Assembly (NCBI RefSeq): GCF_000143415.4
Contig: NW_003314265.1
Span: forward strand, 2,508,559 to 2,572,558
DNA length: 64,000 bases
Reading direction: 5' to 3'
Source of the DNA: Selaginella moellendorffii
Taxonomy: Eukaryota > Streptophyta > Lycopodiopsida > Selaginellales > Selaginellaceae
Shown here: positions 1 to 11,130 of the stretch, piece after piece
Position numbering within the stretch: the first letter of the stretch is position 1
How the letters are laid out: every line of letters starts with the position of its first letter
Position numbers and translations under genes: made by a program
The notes under the pieces: model-generated
Told to the model about the DNA's origin: nothing
The model's database searches: none
What the model saw: the letters and a program-made list of their open reading frames with translations, nothing else

Positions 1-862
1 GATCCTGAGATTGCCATCGTTTGTCCAGCATAAGTTTCCTCAACACATTCGCATCGTCATAGTCAAGCGCGTAGTCTTGTGAACTCATTGATCCTGATGC
101 CCAGCTCTTTCCAGTTGCGTCGTAAAAGGAAAGGACGCTCAAGTTCAAGACGGCCGGGAACTTGAGAGAACGATCAGGCTGGCAAGCGTTGTTGTTCAAG
201 ACGTGCTCTCCGGTTTCGTCATCCAGGCAAGTCATGGTGGAGTTCAGTGTCGGATTTGCAATAGACCAGTATTTTTGCGGGATCTCCAGCTTTAAGTTCT
301 TGAGCAGCACCTGACCACTGTTGAGAACAAGCTGGTATGCTCCAGACTGGGAAATCAACCTCGTGTATCCCAAGGACGGATTTCCTTGTGTGCGGAGCTG
401 CTGCTCGGGCAAAAGGTTGTTCGTTGGAGAGTCGAAGCTCTGCCATGCAACTTTCTTGTCTTTTCCAAGGACAACTAAGTTCCCGTTCTCGAGCAGCGAA
501 GCACTTTCAGCACAACACTGTCCGGGATTGGTTTGCCACAAGGGGGCGGAGCTGCTGCCATCAGTGACGGAAAGTCCCCCCTCGGCTTTCAACTCAAGCT
601 TGGCATTTTCACTCACCTGGACAAGCTGCCCGTTTGCCATTGCCATCCAGACGACAGTCTTCTTCGGATCTATATCATACCAGATCGCGAGATTGAAGTT
701 CCGGGTCCTTGAAGACTCAGGCATTACGAATCCAAATCCAAAGGTTCCTTCAGGTGATCTCCAAGGGCTTCCTGTTGTGACAGTGCTTCCGCGCAAGAAG
801 TCGGCCAGGACTCTGCTGTAGTAAGTCGAAGAGAGCAGCAGCATGAGAGTAAGTAGCTTCAT
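1..862 (-). CDS. Bulb-type (G-type) lectin domain protein, 5' part
   Basis: Open reading frame on the minus strand running off the left edge. I chose the Met at 862 because it begins a good signal peptide (MKLLTLMLLLSSTYYS... cleaved near VLA/DF); an in-frame Met at 880 is possible. The mature part reads as a mannose-binding B-lectin domain: SPEGTFGFGF, LAIWYD, KKTVVWMA, LENGNLVVLG and WQSFDSPTNNLLPEQQL follow the family order. About 285 residues are present without a stop. Such domains are the extracellular part of S-domain receptor-like kinases or stand alone as secreted lectins. The missing 3' part lies outside, but a decayed relative at 5600-6185 continues from the equivalent point into an EGF-like and a kinase-tail segment, so a receptor kinase is likely. 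Family is certain; kinase status is inference. Confidence 0.85.
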   Translation of the reverse strand, partial: MKLLTLMLLLSSTYYSRVLADFLRGSTVTTGSPWRSPEGTFGFGFVMPESSRTRNFNLAIWYDIDPKKTVVWMAMANGQLVQVSENAKLELKAEGGLSVTDGSSSAPLWQTNPGQCCAESASLLENGNLVVLGKDKKVAWQSFDSPTNNLLPEQQLRTQGNPSLGYTRLISQSGAYQLVLNSGQVLLKNLKLEIPQKYWSIANPTLNSTMTCLDDETGEHVLNNNACQPDRSLKFPAVLNLSVLSFYDATGKSWASGSMSSQDYALDYDDANVLRKLMLDKRWQSQD

Positions 863-880
863 GAATGTTGTTTCTGACAT

Positions 881-2430
881 GCATTCTCCAAAGCTTGCTC
901 TCACTAAGTTTTTCTTCTTTTTTGCAGTTCTGTCGTTTTAAGCTATGTGATTATTTCGTTGGAGTTACGTTCCTAGATTGAATTGATCACAGCCCAAGTC
1001 AATCGCTGCGAAAGTCATCTACTTTCAGGTTAACTTTGCTAAGGATACTCTTTCTAAGGATACTACTATTATGTTAGAAACACAACAAGTTCTTGTGAGG
1101 TATGATCACTTTTTTTCAATTTTTTTAATGCCATGAATTCATAGCAAAAATCAGAAGGATATGAAAAATCATGGAGGATATCTTGTAGTTGACATTGACC
1201 AAGTCAAAATCAAATAGCTTTCAAAATTCACTTTTTTCTAACTATTGAGTTTCTGCTTTGTTCACCAGTGGTATACTTGGTTCTTTTCGAGGTTGCACCT
1301 CATCCACCTTGGCAACATCTCATGTGGAACATAACACTGAAAAAATAATTTGAGGAAGAAAACCAACTTACTGTCGATTGTGCGAGACCTTGCAAATTCC
1401 CTCTTGAACTTGTTTTCCTTGTGATACTTAAGAGGCTGTTGGAACAAATCCAAGAATGGCCCTATTGTGTTCCTAACCTTCTCAAATCCCAAAGCTATCC
1501 AGTCATCCATTATGTTCTTTATATATGGACAATGATAAGAGTTCTAGCACCCATTTATACACAGCTCAAGTGTTTAGTAAATTTCACTCAAGCAAGTGAA
1601 ATAATGCTTATTAAATATTAATCTCAAAACCTAGTATTGATACCTTGTGATAATTGTGAAGGTAAACTCAACTCAATTGGCAGTATTAGATCATAACCAT
1701 TGAAGCACTAGTGGAACTCTATACCCCTATAATATATGCAAGATTCAGACCTTTAAAGGGATGATTATGAAGTATATAAACTTTCATTATTCAGATTAGG
1801 ATGGTTATTTGTGGTGAACCATTCCATAAAACCATATGTCTATGGATGATAAACACTCATAAAAGTGTGATGTATCTCTAATCGAGACATTAAAACATAA
1901 AATGCCTCAATTATAAATATAAGATTATTATTTGAGCTCTAAATAGAAATATTAGAATACCACTTGATTGAGGAAGAAGTACTCAACAATAGTAGCAAAA
2001 GAATCAACTTCCATCCAACAAGTCAAGTAGTTGGAGTCAATAATAATATACTTATTGCAAGTAGTTGACTATGGAAAATGTCCCATCAGATCAAATAATA
2101 TGCAAGGTTTATTAAACAAAATGTAATATTTTAGTTATTTCATTGATCATTTTTCTAATCATGCTACACTATTGTGAACATTGCTGAAGTCATTAACATC
2201 ATTTTTCATATAGTATATAGATTGTGAATAGACATTTATAGATCTTAAAGGGTTGTTGATAACTCTTTTAGTATTGGTGTATCCTGAATACACTCAACCT
2301 TTTATTTTTTGCATAAATACTTTTAATATCAATTTTGAAATTGTGTTGATGCAAAAAAGCCTAAGTGTGTCTAGTTAGTGCCATCCCATAATATACATTA
2401 GCTGTATATTATAACCAACAAAAGTGAATT
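881..2430. other. AT-rich intergenic stretch without recognisable gene
   Basis: No coding signal I can defend. The lectin promoter should lie just right of 880. A minus-strand frame at 1262-1510 encodes WIALGFEKVRNTIGPFLDLF and similar sequence with a plausible short intron, but I do not recognise it. From about 2150 onward there are very decayed hints of a retroelement RNase H (PEYTQPF) leading into the next feature. Confidence 0.4.
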
Positions 2431-2439
2431 ATTCCATAT

Positions 2440-3180
2440 GAGTGTTTAGTAACCTTTATGGGTTTTGAGAAGCTTCATGCATAGTTTTATGGTTCTCAAA
2501 TATTATTAAAAGGTGATCATATTGTGATTACTTCATTATTATAGTGGAAGAACTTGGTTGATAGTATTATTCAGTGGGCTCTAAAGTTTTAGATATATGA
2601 TTTCAAGGTTGTTCATTATTCAGAGAGTTCTATAACTAATACTGATGCCTTTTCTTAAGTTATTCTCCCTTCATCACTCTCTTCTTTTGGTTTTGATAAG
2701 CCTATTATTCTAGTATCAATGGATTTCTTAAACAAGGATTTTATGTCTAACAATTGCTGTATATAATGTTTAGTGTTTTTTTTAAGGTGCAGAACAATAT
2801 TTACTTTCCCTTGATAAAGTTTGTAAAGCTCAAAAGATTAAACTATGGATTTGAAAGTTTTATGAGTTTATATTACTTGTTGATGACTTGCTATTTTGGC
2901 ATTTACATTCTTAATATAGTTTTAAGGATGATCTTCTTTATTTTGTGGGGACTGATTCTAATGATCATTTATAGTTGGTGGTGCCTTAGATATTTATTTC
3001 ACACTTTCTCTATACTTATCATAATTCTCTTATTCTAGCTAGGCATATAAGACATTGGCGTGTGATTGAGAAGTTGCACATGTCTTTCTATTAGTTGAAG
3101 ATGCAACATGATGTTACGTAGTATATGTATAGTTGTGTTTGGTACCAAGCTCGTAATACTCCTCTTGAAGATAGTTGGAG
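2440..3180 (+). pseudogene. Ty3/gypsy RNase H and integrase remnant
   Basis: Plus-strand translation with several stops shows the end of a Ty3/gypsy RNase H: KLHA, then SLL-WKNLVDSIIQWALKF, then YDFKVVHYSESSITNTDAFS, matching the family pattern of a YDF.V.H..G..N..ADALSR tail. It is followed by an integrase zinc-binding-like stretch (HNSLILARHKTL). Stops and frame breaks throughout make it long dead. The reverse transcriptase of the same kind of element lies immediately right but on the opposite strand, so the element has been inverted internally. Confidence 0.6.
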
Positions 3181-3800
3181 TTAATTAATTTTTTGTCCAT
3201 TTGAGTTGGTGGTATTTACATATTTCAGAATATATAATTTTAGAAGAGCTAGAAGTTTATTAGAATTAATTTGCAAACCTTCATGAGAAATATAATACCT
3301 AAGATAAGTCATGTTCTTGGACCCAAACACGCACTTCAATTGCTTTAGCTTTAAATTAACTTTCTGCAATTAATCTAACACTTTATGACCATCATAAATG
3401 TGCTCTTCCCACATCCCCTCTTAATGGATCAAGATACCATGAATGAAGTCAATAGTCATCTCCAATATATTGTAGAAAACTTTATCCATCATCCACTAAA
3501 AAGTCATTGAAGCATTATTCAAATTGAATGGCATCACAAAGAACACATACAAACCAAATAGCATATGAAAAACAATCTTGGGAACATCTTCCTTAGCCAT
3601 TAGCATTTATCAGTACCCAAAAGCAAAATCTAACTTGGTGAACCAATAACTTTTTTGTAAATGATTTTGGAGATTAGCAATATGAAGAAGAGGGTATATA
3701 TATGAAATAGTCATTTTGTTTAACAAATAATAGTCAATGCAAAAGTGAATACTCCTATTAAGCTTCGTCATAAGATAAAGTTCACACGTCTAAAGACTTT
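3181..3800 (-). pseudogene. Ty3/gypsy reverse transcriptase remnant
   Basis: The minus strand encodes decayed reverse transcriptase motifs in order: RSIHFCIDYYLLNKMT, YPLLHIANL, YWFTKLDFAFGY, EDVPKIVFHMLFGLYVFFVM, PFNLNNASMTF, then LKLKQLKCVFGSKNMTYL and ISHEGLQINSNKL. These match the classic Ty3/gypsy order (DYR.LN, FTKLDL.SGY, YG.YEF.VMPFGL.NAP.TF, KCVFG...YLG..IS..G). The catalytic YxDD segment is destroyed and there are several stops. A gag-like segment lies upstream on the same strand at 4600-5120. Confidence 0.75.
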
Positions 3801-4599
3801 GAGACTTTTGGATAACACTTTTTTCTAACATTTATGTAAAATTTTGATCTCCTTTGGTGGCTAACACCAAACAAAAACCTTCATCCCCAATTGAAATAGG
3901 ATGATGTTTTTCAATCTTAGCCCTAGACAAAGTTAAAGAGATTAGCATACTCCTTTTTGAGTCAGTCAATTGCTGCAAGATAAAAACTGTTAGAGGGATA
4001 TGGAGAGGGAACAAAGGAACAAGATGAAAACACAATAGAAAGTAATGGAGAAATAAAAATGATGGAAGCAAAAGTAGAATTAAAGAGACAAAGTAGAATA
4101 GAATGGAAGAAATATGAAGAAGTATGAAACAAGGGGAAGAAGCCTCAAAGTTACACTTAGTATGATTGTGTTGCAACTAATTTATATTATAGATGAGGTT
4201 AAAAGCTTGACTCAACACCACCCACAATAATTGAAGTTCAAACTCAAAATCACATATATGCACAATTAGGTTTGCATCATTTTGCACACATGCAAATGTA
4301 TAGCTATTGTTATAAAGAATGAAGACTAGCTTTGCCATATGATATAATTGTAAATAACAATGTATGGCAATACACTAAGCAATAGAACATAAACTCAATT
4401 ATATATCAACTAATATGGAGAGAAGAATAAGTGACTTCTTGTTATAAAAATAAGCTTAAAAAGTAAGCACTAGATGAATCTTTGTGTCAAAACCTTCCAC
4501 TACAGTAACACAAATAGAACATTATTGACACCAAGGCCTCCACCTAGAAAATAGAGGACACCAATCCTAAAATATTGACAGGATCAGGCAACAACATCA

Positions 4600-5120
4600 T
4601 CAACCTCTATCAAAATAAAATCCTATAGTGACAAGTGGAAGAGGTGATATCTTATAAAGTTGTGCTAATTGAAGAGCATCACCAAGAATAGCTAAAGTAA
4701 GTGCATAGACAAGTCCCACAAGATTTTGACAAAGTGCAAGCCACAACATTTCTAACTTGATCCACTTTGATATATTTGGCTTTATACGAAGCAAAAAGCT
4801 CTAAAACTAAATACCAAATTGCATCATTGACTTAGACAACCCTTAATGAAGACGATGCCATTGTTAAAAGGCATTATCATAATCATTAGCATGTCCAAAT
4901 GTGCACTTAAAGACGTTTGAGAAGATGCTCAAATCCATATGAGTAGCTATGCTCAAACTATTATACCATTGTAGCATCATCCTTTGAAGACACGTGAAAA
5001 ACTCATATAGATGCCGAGCATCATCCCAAAAATAATAGGTAGCAATCACTGTAAAGTGATCGAACCAATGATACATATTATCCCCAGAAAGAGTAAGAGG
5101 AATTGTACGGCATGCTATAA
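4600..5120 (-). pseudogene. Retrotransposon gag-like remnant
   Basis: Two interrupted minus-strand frames read WFDHFTVIATYYFWDD, LQRMMLQWYNSL, LSIFSNVFKCTFG and then QNLVGLVYALTLAILGDALQL. The A..W...L then F...F pattern resembles the capsid part of Ty3/gypsy gag. It lies upstream of the reverse transcriptase remnant on the same strand, which supports a single minus-strand element. No nucleocapsid zinc knuckle was seen. 3830-4600 and 5120-5600 hold only AT-rich DNA with nothing recognisable. Confidence 0.45.
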
Positions 5121-5599
5121 ATCAACTAAGTCTAATTGTTTAATTGCAACCATATACTTTAAGTAACTACATAATTGCTACTCTATAGAGTCAAAGGAGG
5201 AGGAAGCTGTTACTTTGTCATAAAGATGGAAAAAAAAGAAAGAGAAGAAACTAAAAAAAACTATAAGTGAGATTTAGATAATATAAAAGCTAAATCTAAA
5301 CCAAAAGCCCAAATCCAAACACTCCTTAGGGACAATCAAAAATACCCCTCACCTTTATTAATATAAGTGCATGGAATATAGAAATAAATTTCAAAAATAT
5401 GCATATCAATTAACTTGAAAACCTTAGCTTATATCCAGGAGTGAGTGGTCCGGATTGAAACCAATTTGATAGCTACCAAAATCTCACCATGCTAATATTA
5501 GTATATAGATCATAGCTGTACACTTTGGACTTCACAACATTATTTTTATATTATCTTTTAATTCAAAAACTTAATATTGAATAAACAAATTAAGGGTTA

Positions 5600-6185
5600 A
5601 AGCATATTTTGTCACGTCTGGAAATGGCACTTGCCCTCCAGGATTTGCACCACACAGCTCATCACTAGCTTAGATCCTGGATCCTGGCTGATGCACCACA
5701 TCAAGATCTTGAGCACCATCTTAAATTGCTCCCAATCCATGTTGGCAATGCTCTCCAGCTCCAAGGTCATGTAGATCTTTTCAATTTGTTGTTTGGATCA
5801 ACTTAGTGAAATCCAGGAGGACAGCTGCAAGTTTCTGTGGGCCTGTAGGTGCAGAGAGCAAAAGGTCCACATGTTCCAAAGATGTCGGACTTGTGCATGA
5901 TCGCTTGCTAGACAATGCTCCAGGAGTCACTCTTGTTCTTTGGGCCAAAGCTGTAGATCCTGAGATTGCCATCATCGTCTACTGTAAGTCTCCTCAACAC
6001 ATTTGCATCATCATAGTCTGTCCTGATGCCCAGCTCTTTCCAGTTGTGTTGTAAAAGGAAAGGACCCCTTGAGAGCTGAAGTTCAAGACGGCCAGGAACT
6101 TGAGAGAACGATCAGGCTGGCAAGCGTTGTTGTTCAAGATGTGCTCTCTGGTTTTGTCATGCAAGTCATGGTGGAGTTCAGGACG
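5600..6185 (-). pseudogene. S-domain (G-type lectin) receptor kinase pseudogene
   Basis: 5957-6185 is a diverged duplicate of the lectin gene region near 1-250. Reading on (minus strand, about 5806-5955) gives GNLRIYSFGPKNKSDSWSIV, a stop, then IFGTCGPFALCTYRPTETCS and CPPGFH, the EGF-like segment typical of S-domain receptor kinases. At about 5630-5760 follows a kinase C-terminal tail (MDWEQFKMVLKILMWCISQD, then VVQILEG, kinase subdomain XI). The transmembrane segment and most of the kinase are deleted, and stops occur in the EGF part. This gives the likely architecture of the intact gene cut by the left edge. Confidence 0.75.
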
Positions 6186-6921
6186 GCTCGAATGTTTGGT
6201 CAGGCTCGGGCACTTCAGTGGGTGCTGTCAAGGGTGTTGGTTCAGGCTCGGGCACTTCAGTGGGTGGCGTCAAGGGTGCTGCCAGTGGTGTGTCCAGTGG
6301 TGTTGTGTAGTCATTGTATTCTTTGCGGATGTCCAAGACTGGTTCATTGAAGTTAGCTTGCGGTAACAATTCGTGTCATATGTAATTCTCTCTCTTAGAG
6401 GGTTTGATAACTTGATTCAACTTCTCTTGGTCTTTCTTTCTCTGTGTTTCTAAATTCTTAAAATTTCTATCTAAATGTCAAATAAGTTATTGTTGGTCTT
6501 CTTCTGACTTGCTGGATGTTCTTCGTGGTTTGGGATATATGCGTTCTTCAACTTGTTGTCAGTGTCATACTTGTGTCCACAGATGAATTCTATGTTGATC
6601 CAAAATGCTGAAACAGCTTTAATTTCATATAGCAATAGAAAATAAAACAACTCTAATTGTCCTAAGGGTTGTAGAAATTCTTCCCTATGGAGAAGTATGC
6701 CATTAGTCAATTGAACAAAGTGACTTTGGGGAAGGAGGTTTTGAGTCTTCTGTCGGATGAGTTCCTGAATGTCGTTGGGGAGTGTTCAAACTTGTTGGAG
6801 TAGTTGTGTCAAGTCGGTCATGCAGTTGAGATGCAAGAAACTCCAGTTGACCAGTACCTCCATCAGTGAATGCCCTTGGCAACTTCATTGGCCAACTTTG
6901 TTCTGAGGAGTGCGGACCATA
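6178..6921 (-). pseudogene. Unidentified repetitive-protein fragments
   Basis: 6178-6369 (minus) encodes a short peptide with an imperfect duplication (PLTPPTEVPEPEP / PLTAPTEVPEPDQ) after a FNEPVLDIRKEYNDYTTPLD lead. 6471-6945 (minus) carries overlapping frames such as LASQLHDRLDTTTPTSLN and GILLHREEFLQPLGQLELFY. The part at about 6640-6840 recurs in opposite orientation at 24160-24415, so it belongs to a repeated sequence, probably a transposable element coding region. I cannot name the family. Confidence 0.4.
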
Positions 6922-6945
6922 GTTGAGCTCACGAGTTGAGCTCAA
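6922..6945 (+). repeat. Left GAGCTC-rich inverted end of family 2 element
   Basis: GAGCTCACGAGTTGAGCTC at 6925-6943 is the reverse complement of the sequence at 23483-23501. About 26 bp match in inverted orientation, and a looser version lies at 42602-42625. Because these flank a transposase-like gene and its cargo, I read them as terminal inverted repeats. 6946-7500 is AT-rich and shows no gene. Confidence 0.5.
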
Positions 6946-7523
6946 TTTTCAATTGTAATTTAGTACAAACATTATAAACTTTAAAATTTTAAAGTTATGG
7001 TGAACCTAATAATTTCATAACTCTCTATATATTATATAGATAAAAATGTTTTAAAGGACACCTCTTGTTCTAATAATTTAAATATTTACTACATGCAATG
7101 ATAGGGATGTTTGTTAGAACATAAAATAAAATGTTTGCAAAAAGAGTATTCTTGTCACTTCTTTAAATTTGTACTCTGTGCTTTCTGGCTAGTAAATGTT
7201 AGGTTTATTAGAATTTTAAAATTATTAAATTGGAATTAAGATTCTATATAAGGACATATAACCATTTGAAAGAAACAACTGTGATGGTACATATGCTCTC
7301 ACAATACATTGTAACATCATACACCTGAAAGACTATCATAAAATATTTTTTGAGATGGTAAAGACAAAAATGGAGACTCACAAATACTATGGGCAATATT
7401 GCGAAAAGAACCTCGCAAGTATATGAAATGAAAAGTGAAATAATAAAATATTTTTATTAATTATATAAGGTATAATTAGTTTATATTATTGATAGAGAAT
7501 AAACATCGATAGTGCTGGAAAAT

Positions 7524-9968
7524 CTAATTAGCTCCAAAAGTTTTCTGCAACTCGGCAATAGTAAGGCTTGCTTGGTGTATATGAATATCCACTTTAGGAT
7601 CCTGGTGCAAAATATTGATGAAGATGTAGTACATATGCTTGCAAGGAGCATATGCCTTCCCATGTTCCTCGCACTTCGTAAAGTCTGGACATGTGTAAGA
7701 AGGAAAGTCTTGAATGGCAATTGTGTACCCTCCACCTTCTGTTTTGACTATATATTCCTTTGCGAGCGCAGTGATGTATTTCATGGAGAGAATCTCACAC
7801 TCAAGTGTTTGAGCCAAGTTTATTTTACCTTGCTTCTGCTTGGAGATGGTACCAATAAATTTAACTGCCTTAGCTTTTCTCGCTGGCCTCCTATGCATCT
7901 TTGTAGGAACATTTTTGGTTTTATCACTCATGTCTCCAACTCTCCTTTCAAGATTGAAACCAGATTTCTCAAGGTTTTCAATCTCATCCGAGGTGAGCGC
8001 AACCTCATTAGCAACCGGCCATTCTTTAGGTACTGCATCAGGTTTAGTCACTATAGTGTCTTCAAGCCGCTTTGTATGGTTGACATCAGAGTTGCAGCAA
8101 TATGACCAACACCATCTTGAAAATCCTACTTGCTTTCGTTCCCCATGGAAACATGGGGTTGGAACAGAAGCAAACTTGTCACCACGGATCCAAGCCCAAC
8201 ACTTGCCCCTTGGAAGCATCCCCTTACACACCTTACATTTGATTTTGCTGGCACTCAATGGATTGCCCATTGCTTCGGCTCCATGCTATGATAAGCAATT
8301 TCAACCTACTGTGATGCAATTTCTTCATCAGCCACTTGAGGTGGCTCGGTTCTGGGGCGATGTCTTGGAGTAGAATGATACTTAACATTAGGCCTATGAG
8401 AGCTTTTTGCTCCAAGATCCGTGCCAACATCTTCACCAGCAAAGGAAAATCGATACTTTGAGCGGACGGTCTTCATATCACCAATAGAAGCCCGAGGAGT
8501 GTACTCCATAGATGTACTGCGGACCACTTCCTCCACTGCAGTTGCCATTGTTTGTGCTGGTGGAGTCACTTTCTTCTTCATCCAATCATGTAACATCTCA
8601 ACCGAAGGTCCTGTTCCCATGTATCTTCCTTCCTCAAATGCCAAGGCTTTTGAAGATTGCTCTACAGCACGTATCAAATCTGATAGACATGCTTTATATA
8701 GACTCATCTTCCCTTTCTCTACCTTAGAGGAACGCCAGCTCCAATGTTTGCTCTCTAAGAGATTCACAGTTGGGGTGTATGCAAGATCCTCAAGTGGTTG
8801 ATCCTTATAAAAAGATGATATTAAAAAGCAATAAAAAGAGAGGAAAAAAAGAAAAACCAACTTGAAAAGAGTGATGTCCCCATTGGAACATTCTAACTTC
8901 CCACCACCCCAACCACGACTCAAGTTGTGGTAGACAACTTACGTCAGTATGGCCATCTTCACGCCACCACATTTGGATCTCGTTTGCTTTTGCCTCATGC
9001 TCTTCTTCAGAAGGTGCAACCTGCCATTGTTTGCACAACTCCTTAAATGCTAATTGGAAATCTAGCTTGATAAAGTGGCAGTGTTGGTTTAGGCTCTAAG
9101 CCCAATAGAACTCACAAGTCCTCTCACAACCTTCTAGGGGTAGACCATTCCCAAAGACTACCCGGACACCATTCCAATTAGCCCCAACCCCATTTGCTAT
9201 GAAACTGCGAAACTTGGCAGGCTTACCAGTTCGCTTCAATACAATGTCGGAGAGGGACTTCCAAAATATTTCCTGAGCCATCTGGTCTTGTACTTTAAAC
9301 TTTGCCATTGCAATTGTCAAGTTACAACTTAGCCTGTGAAAAGTGCAATGTTTAAAATCATTTTAAGATAATGAGAAAAAAAACTACCTTGGATCATACA
9401 CATGAGCTCCCATAGTTGTCCAACCCACCACCCACTCTATATGGTCAAAATGTACCCATGCATTAGCAAGGTCACTCGACCCAAACATATCCATTCGGGA
9501 AACAAGATCCACATCAGAGGCAAGGTCCATAGTAGACATTTTGAAAACGAAGGGGCACTCTTGCTCACTAACGACTTGATCTGAAAATAAACTCCCATGG
9601 ATAAACTCATAAAGACAAGTCTGTTTTAGTTCAAGGATTGAGTCAATTTTTTATTGGAGTTTCCCCTCTCGAGATTCACACATCCAAGACTTTATCCTAA
9701 ATAAAACAAAATGTAAGAGAGATATTATTGAAAAGTATGTAATAATATTTTCATACCTCCTGAGGCTAGTTGCAGGTTGCACATGTCGTAGTAACTCCCA
9801 CAAGCTAGCCTCGTCCAGTTGAGTATTCTTGCAGTCCGGATCAAGTAAAGTATTTGCGATAAAATCCTTGAGCACTGTCTTTTGAACATGCTTCGGAGTT
9901 GCAGATGAGTTTCTCACAGTTTCTATCTGTACTGCATCTTTGAAATGGTTGATTGAACTCTTTTGTAT
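7524..9968 (-). pseudogene. SWIM zinc-finger MULE-like transposase, decayed
   Basis: Multi-exon minus-strand gene. The N-terminal exon (9968 down to 9760) contains TPKHVQKTVLKDFIANTLLD and ends with a splice donor; a 60-nt intron follows. The next exons read DHIEWVVGWTTMGAHVYDP, AQEIFWKSLSDIV, then FIANGVGANWNGVRVVFG and CEFYWAQSLNQHCHF, then WLGWWEVRMFQWGHHSF and TPTVNLLESKHW, the usual order of a MULE-type DDE transposase. In relatives the second catalytic Asp lies in an AD.AGAN context; here it reads AN, suggesting loss. The C-terminal part (8270 to 7524) has a Cys-rich segment (CKVCKGMLPRGKCW) and a SWIM finger (CPDFTKC...CKHMYYI). Stops interrupt it near 9650 and 9100. A fragment of the same gene lies at 42900-43290. 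Confidence 0.55.
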
Positions 9969-11116
9969 TGTCGCGAATATGACTTCGGGTATCGAAAGTT
10001 ACCTGTCGGCTAGTCCTTACGGACATTCTTACCTTACTGCCACGATGGCAGGAGGTCGGTATTGCTGGTTTCCTTTATCAGCCCCTCTTGTTCAAGTGTT
10101 AGTAAACTGGACTTAGCATCTGTACTTGGCCGGATGAGCATAAGGACGGAATTCCTAAGTGTCTATTTGGCCAAGCATACTTGGCCCGGCTTTTTAGTTC
10201 TCTTTTGCTCTGTCTTGCACTGGCTTGGCAAGAACCCTCGCATATTGAGACTAGTCCCTCAATATCGCCGGATGATAGCTTACCGTGTCTGCCAAACACC
10301 CTCGCTATCACACCCTTTGTGTTGGTCTCATTTCGGTCCCAAATGCTATTTATGGAAAGTGTCTAGATTAGCTCATTTGGCATATCTACGGAATGTAGAG
10401 ATCGGCCTGAACACAATGGTGTTCGTTCCGTGTCCAAATTCGCAATCTAAGGACATTCCATATTTAGTAAGTTTCGGACTTGTCCCAGAGACTAACTCCT
10501 GGTACTAAGGGAGGCTTGGGGTGAAAGCCCAAAGCGTATGTCCCTCAAGGGGGGGGGGGCTGTGGGGGGTTCCAAATGTATAGTAGGGATAGTGGGTAGG
10601 TCGGGCATGGCCGACCAACCTGAGGCATAGTCTAGCTCCCGCTTGCGTGCCTATTTTTGTTCTGCGTCCGGCTTGGGTCTATGCCCAAGTTCCATTCCAT
10701 GCTAGTTGGTGGAGTACCCATATCCTCACGTTAGGCCACCGGTATGCCGAAATAGCGCCAGACTCCGTTTGGCTCCGTTTTGCGTGCTAATCCTGGCATT
10801 GGGATGCTGGTTGCTCCAGGACTGTTTCAAGTCACTCCGGGCCCCTGTCCCTTCGCTCCTTGGGCTTTATGCTCGGGAGTTGCTCCGTGGTTCGGTTCCG
10901 TCACTCCTTGGCTCCATGCTTGGGAGTTTGGCACCGTTCCTTCGTTCAGTGGCCCAAGGCTCTGAACTTCGGGTTCCTATGGACACGTGGCATGGACACG
11001 TGGCATGTGACACGTGGCATCTGTCACGTGGCACAAAGAGGGTTTAGGTTCCGCTTCATGGTGTTATCCTATGGTAAATCACCATAGGATAAAGGGTCAA
11101 AACCACGTGCGCTACA
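9969..11116 (+). repeat. 5' LTR
   Basis: 1,148 bp, TG...CA bounded. It contains a G-rich run near 10550, a tandem ACGTGGC block at 10982-11033, and a 3' inverted repeat (TCCTATGGT...ACCATAGGA, 11069-11091) that may help 3'-end formation. A 148-codon frame inside both LTRs (10062-10508 and 16182-16628) has no recognisable domain and I do not call it a gene. Confidence 0.88.
10982..11033 (+). promoter_or_regulatory. Tandem ACGTGGC (ABRE/G-box) motifs in the 5' LTR
   Basis: Four copies of CACGTGGCA separated by 5-8 bp. ACGTGGC is the core of the abscisic-acid response element bound by plant bZIP factors. The matching block in the 3' LTR (17101-17167) has five copies, so the number varies by repeat slippage. 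Stress-inducible transcription of the element is the inference. Confidence 0.5.
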
Positions 11117-11118
11117 TT

Positions 11119-11130
11119 TGGTATCAGAGG
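11119..11130 (+). other. Primer-binding site (initiator tRNA-Met)
   Basis: TGGTATCAGAGG two bases after the 5' LTR end matches the complement of the 3' end of plant initiator tRNA-Met (TGGTATCAGAGC) at 11 of 12 positions. Confidence 0.9.

Noticed and set aside
10062-10508. 148-codon ORF present in both LTRs
   Set aside because: Its repetition is explained by LTR duplication. No domain, and the 5' LTR is regulatory sequence.
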